64,000 bases of DNA from Empedobacter stercoris (lineage in GTDB: Bacteria > Bacteroidota > Bacteroidia > Flavobacteriales > Weeksellaceae): NCBI RefSeq assembly GCF_020281205.1, contig NZ_JACXZC010000001.1:62001-126000 (forward strand), written 5' to 3'. Positions within the stretch are counted from its first letter, which is position 1; every line of letters begins with the position of its first letter. Made by a program: the position numbers and the translations under genes. Positions 63,854 to 64,000 of this stretch are shown piece by piece. Below the pieces are notes generated by a model. That model searched no databases. It was given only the letters and a program-made list of their open reading frames with translations, and was not told where the DNA came from.

Positions 63854-64000
63854 ATGAAATATGTAGCGGTTGTTCTTGCTTCTGCCATGCTTTTTATGGG
63901 AAGTTGTAGCAAGAAAAACGAACAAAAAGAAGAACTTAGAAAGAAGGATCCGCATGCTTTGCGCTTTGATTCATTGGATTGGAAGGCAGATTTCAAGCCA
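63854..64000 (+). CDS. Lipoprotein (partial, 3' end outside window)
   Basis: The first 49 residues are visible: signal peptide with lipobox LFMGSC (Cys18), then a charged stretch (SKKNEQKEELRKKDPHALR) and FDSLDWKADF. The gene runs off the right edge. Too little remains to name a family. It lies 88 bp after the methyltransferase gene with no terminator recognised between them. Confidence 0.75.
   Translation, partial: MKYVAVVLASAMLFMGSCSKKNEQKEELRKKDPHALRFDSLDWKADFKP

Noticed and set aside
1-64000. Mobile elements, prophage or integrase
   Set aside because: No transposase, recombinase, phage structural gene or flanking target-site duplication was seen anywhere in the window.

Overview
The window reads as chromosomal DNA of a low-GC, AT-rich Bacteroidota bacterium, most likely a flavobacterium of the Weeksellaceae (Empedobacter/Chryseobacterium neighbourhood; the genus is inference). 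The evidence is a type IX secretion sorting domain, a TamL-type Omp85 lipoprotein, SusC-like barrel architecture, an AccD without its zinc ribbon, few recognisable Shine-Dalgarno sites, and several TAnnTTTG -7 promoter boxes. No insertion sequence, integrase, prophage or CRISPR array was seen. Both window edges cut a gene: a TatD hydrolase on the left and a lipoprotein on the right.

Layout. 1-10 kb: partial TatD nuclease, a GLUG/T9SS secreted protein, a DHA2 drug exporter, cytosolic type I asparaginase, a coiled-coil periplasmic protein, a BON-LysM protein, an OmpA lipoprotein, a CPA1 antiporter and a degenerate AAA+ protein. 10-14 kb (minus strand): dnaN-pheT-META lipoprotein. 14-19 kb: GNAT, beta-carbonic anhydrase, a large AsmA-like envelope protein and a short-chain dehydrogenase. 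19-24.9 kb: an outer-membrane barrel protein divergent from a two-component system, then gdhA. 25-34 kb: DUF937 protein, SRPBCC-GyrI fusion, uvrA, a secreted zinc metallopeptidase, DUF2851, PspC and a four-repeat helix-hairpin-helix membrane protein. 34-43 kb (mostly minus strand): M16 peptidase, crcB, a FAD dehydrogenase, a chagasin-like protease inhibitor facing a papain-like protease, and an Omp85 protein. 43.4-43.8 kb: tRNA cluster Gly-Leu-Gly. 45-47.7 kb: cobT-cobS-cobC behind a cobalamin riboswitch with a terminator.

47.8-57.8 kb is the most system-like region: a 1307-residue hybrid histidine kinase, a single-domain receiver, a membrane HEAT-repeat protein and a family 2 glycosyltransferase fused to an LtaS/sulfatase-type domain lie in one tight operon. 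It converges on a TPR/beta-barrel YaiO-like outer-membrane protein. Together they look like a signal-controlled machine that makes, decorates and exports an exopolysaccharide. The glycosyltransferase gene carries an apparent one-base deletion close to its natural start. 57.9-58.3 kb holds a second tRNA cluster (Gly-GCC, Leu, Gly-TCC, Leu) partly duplicated from the first. The window closes with fbaA-accD, tamL divergent by only 4 bp from a TrmH-family methyltransferase, and the start of a lipoprotein gene.
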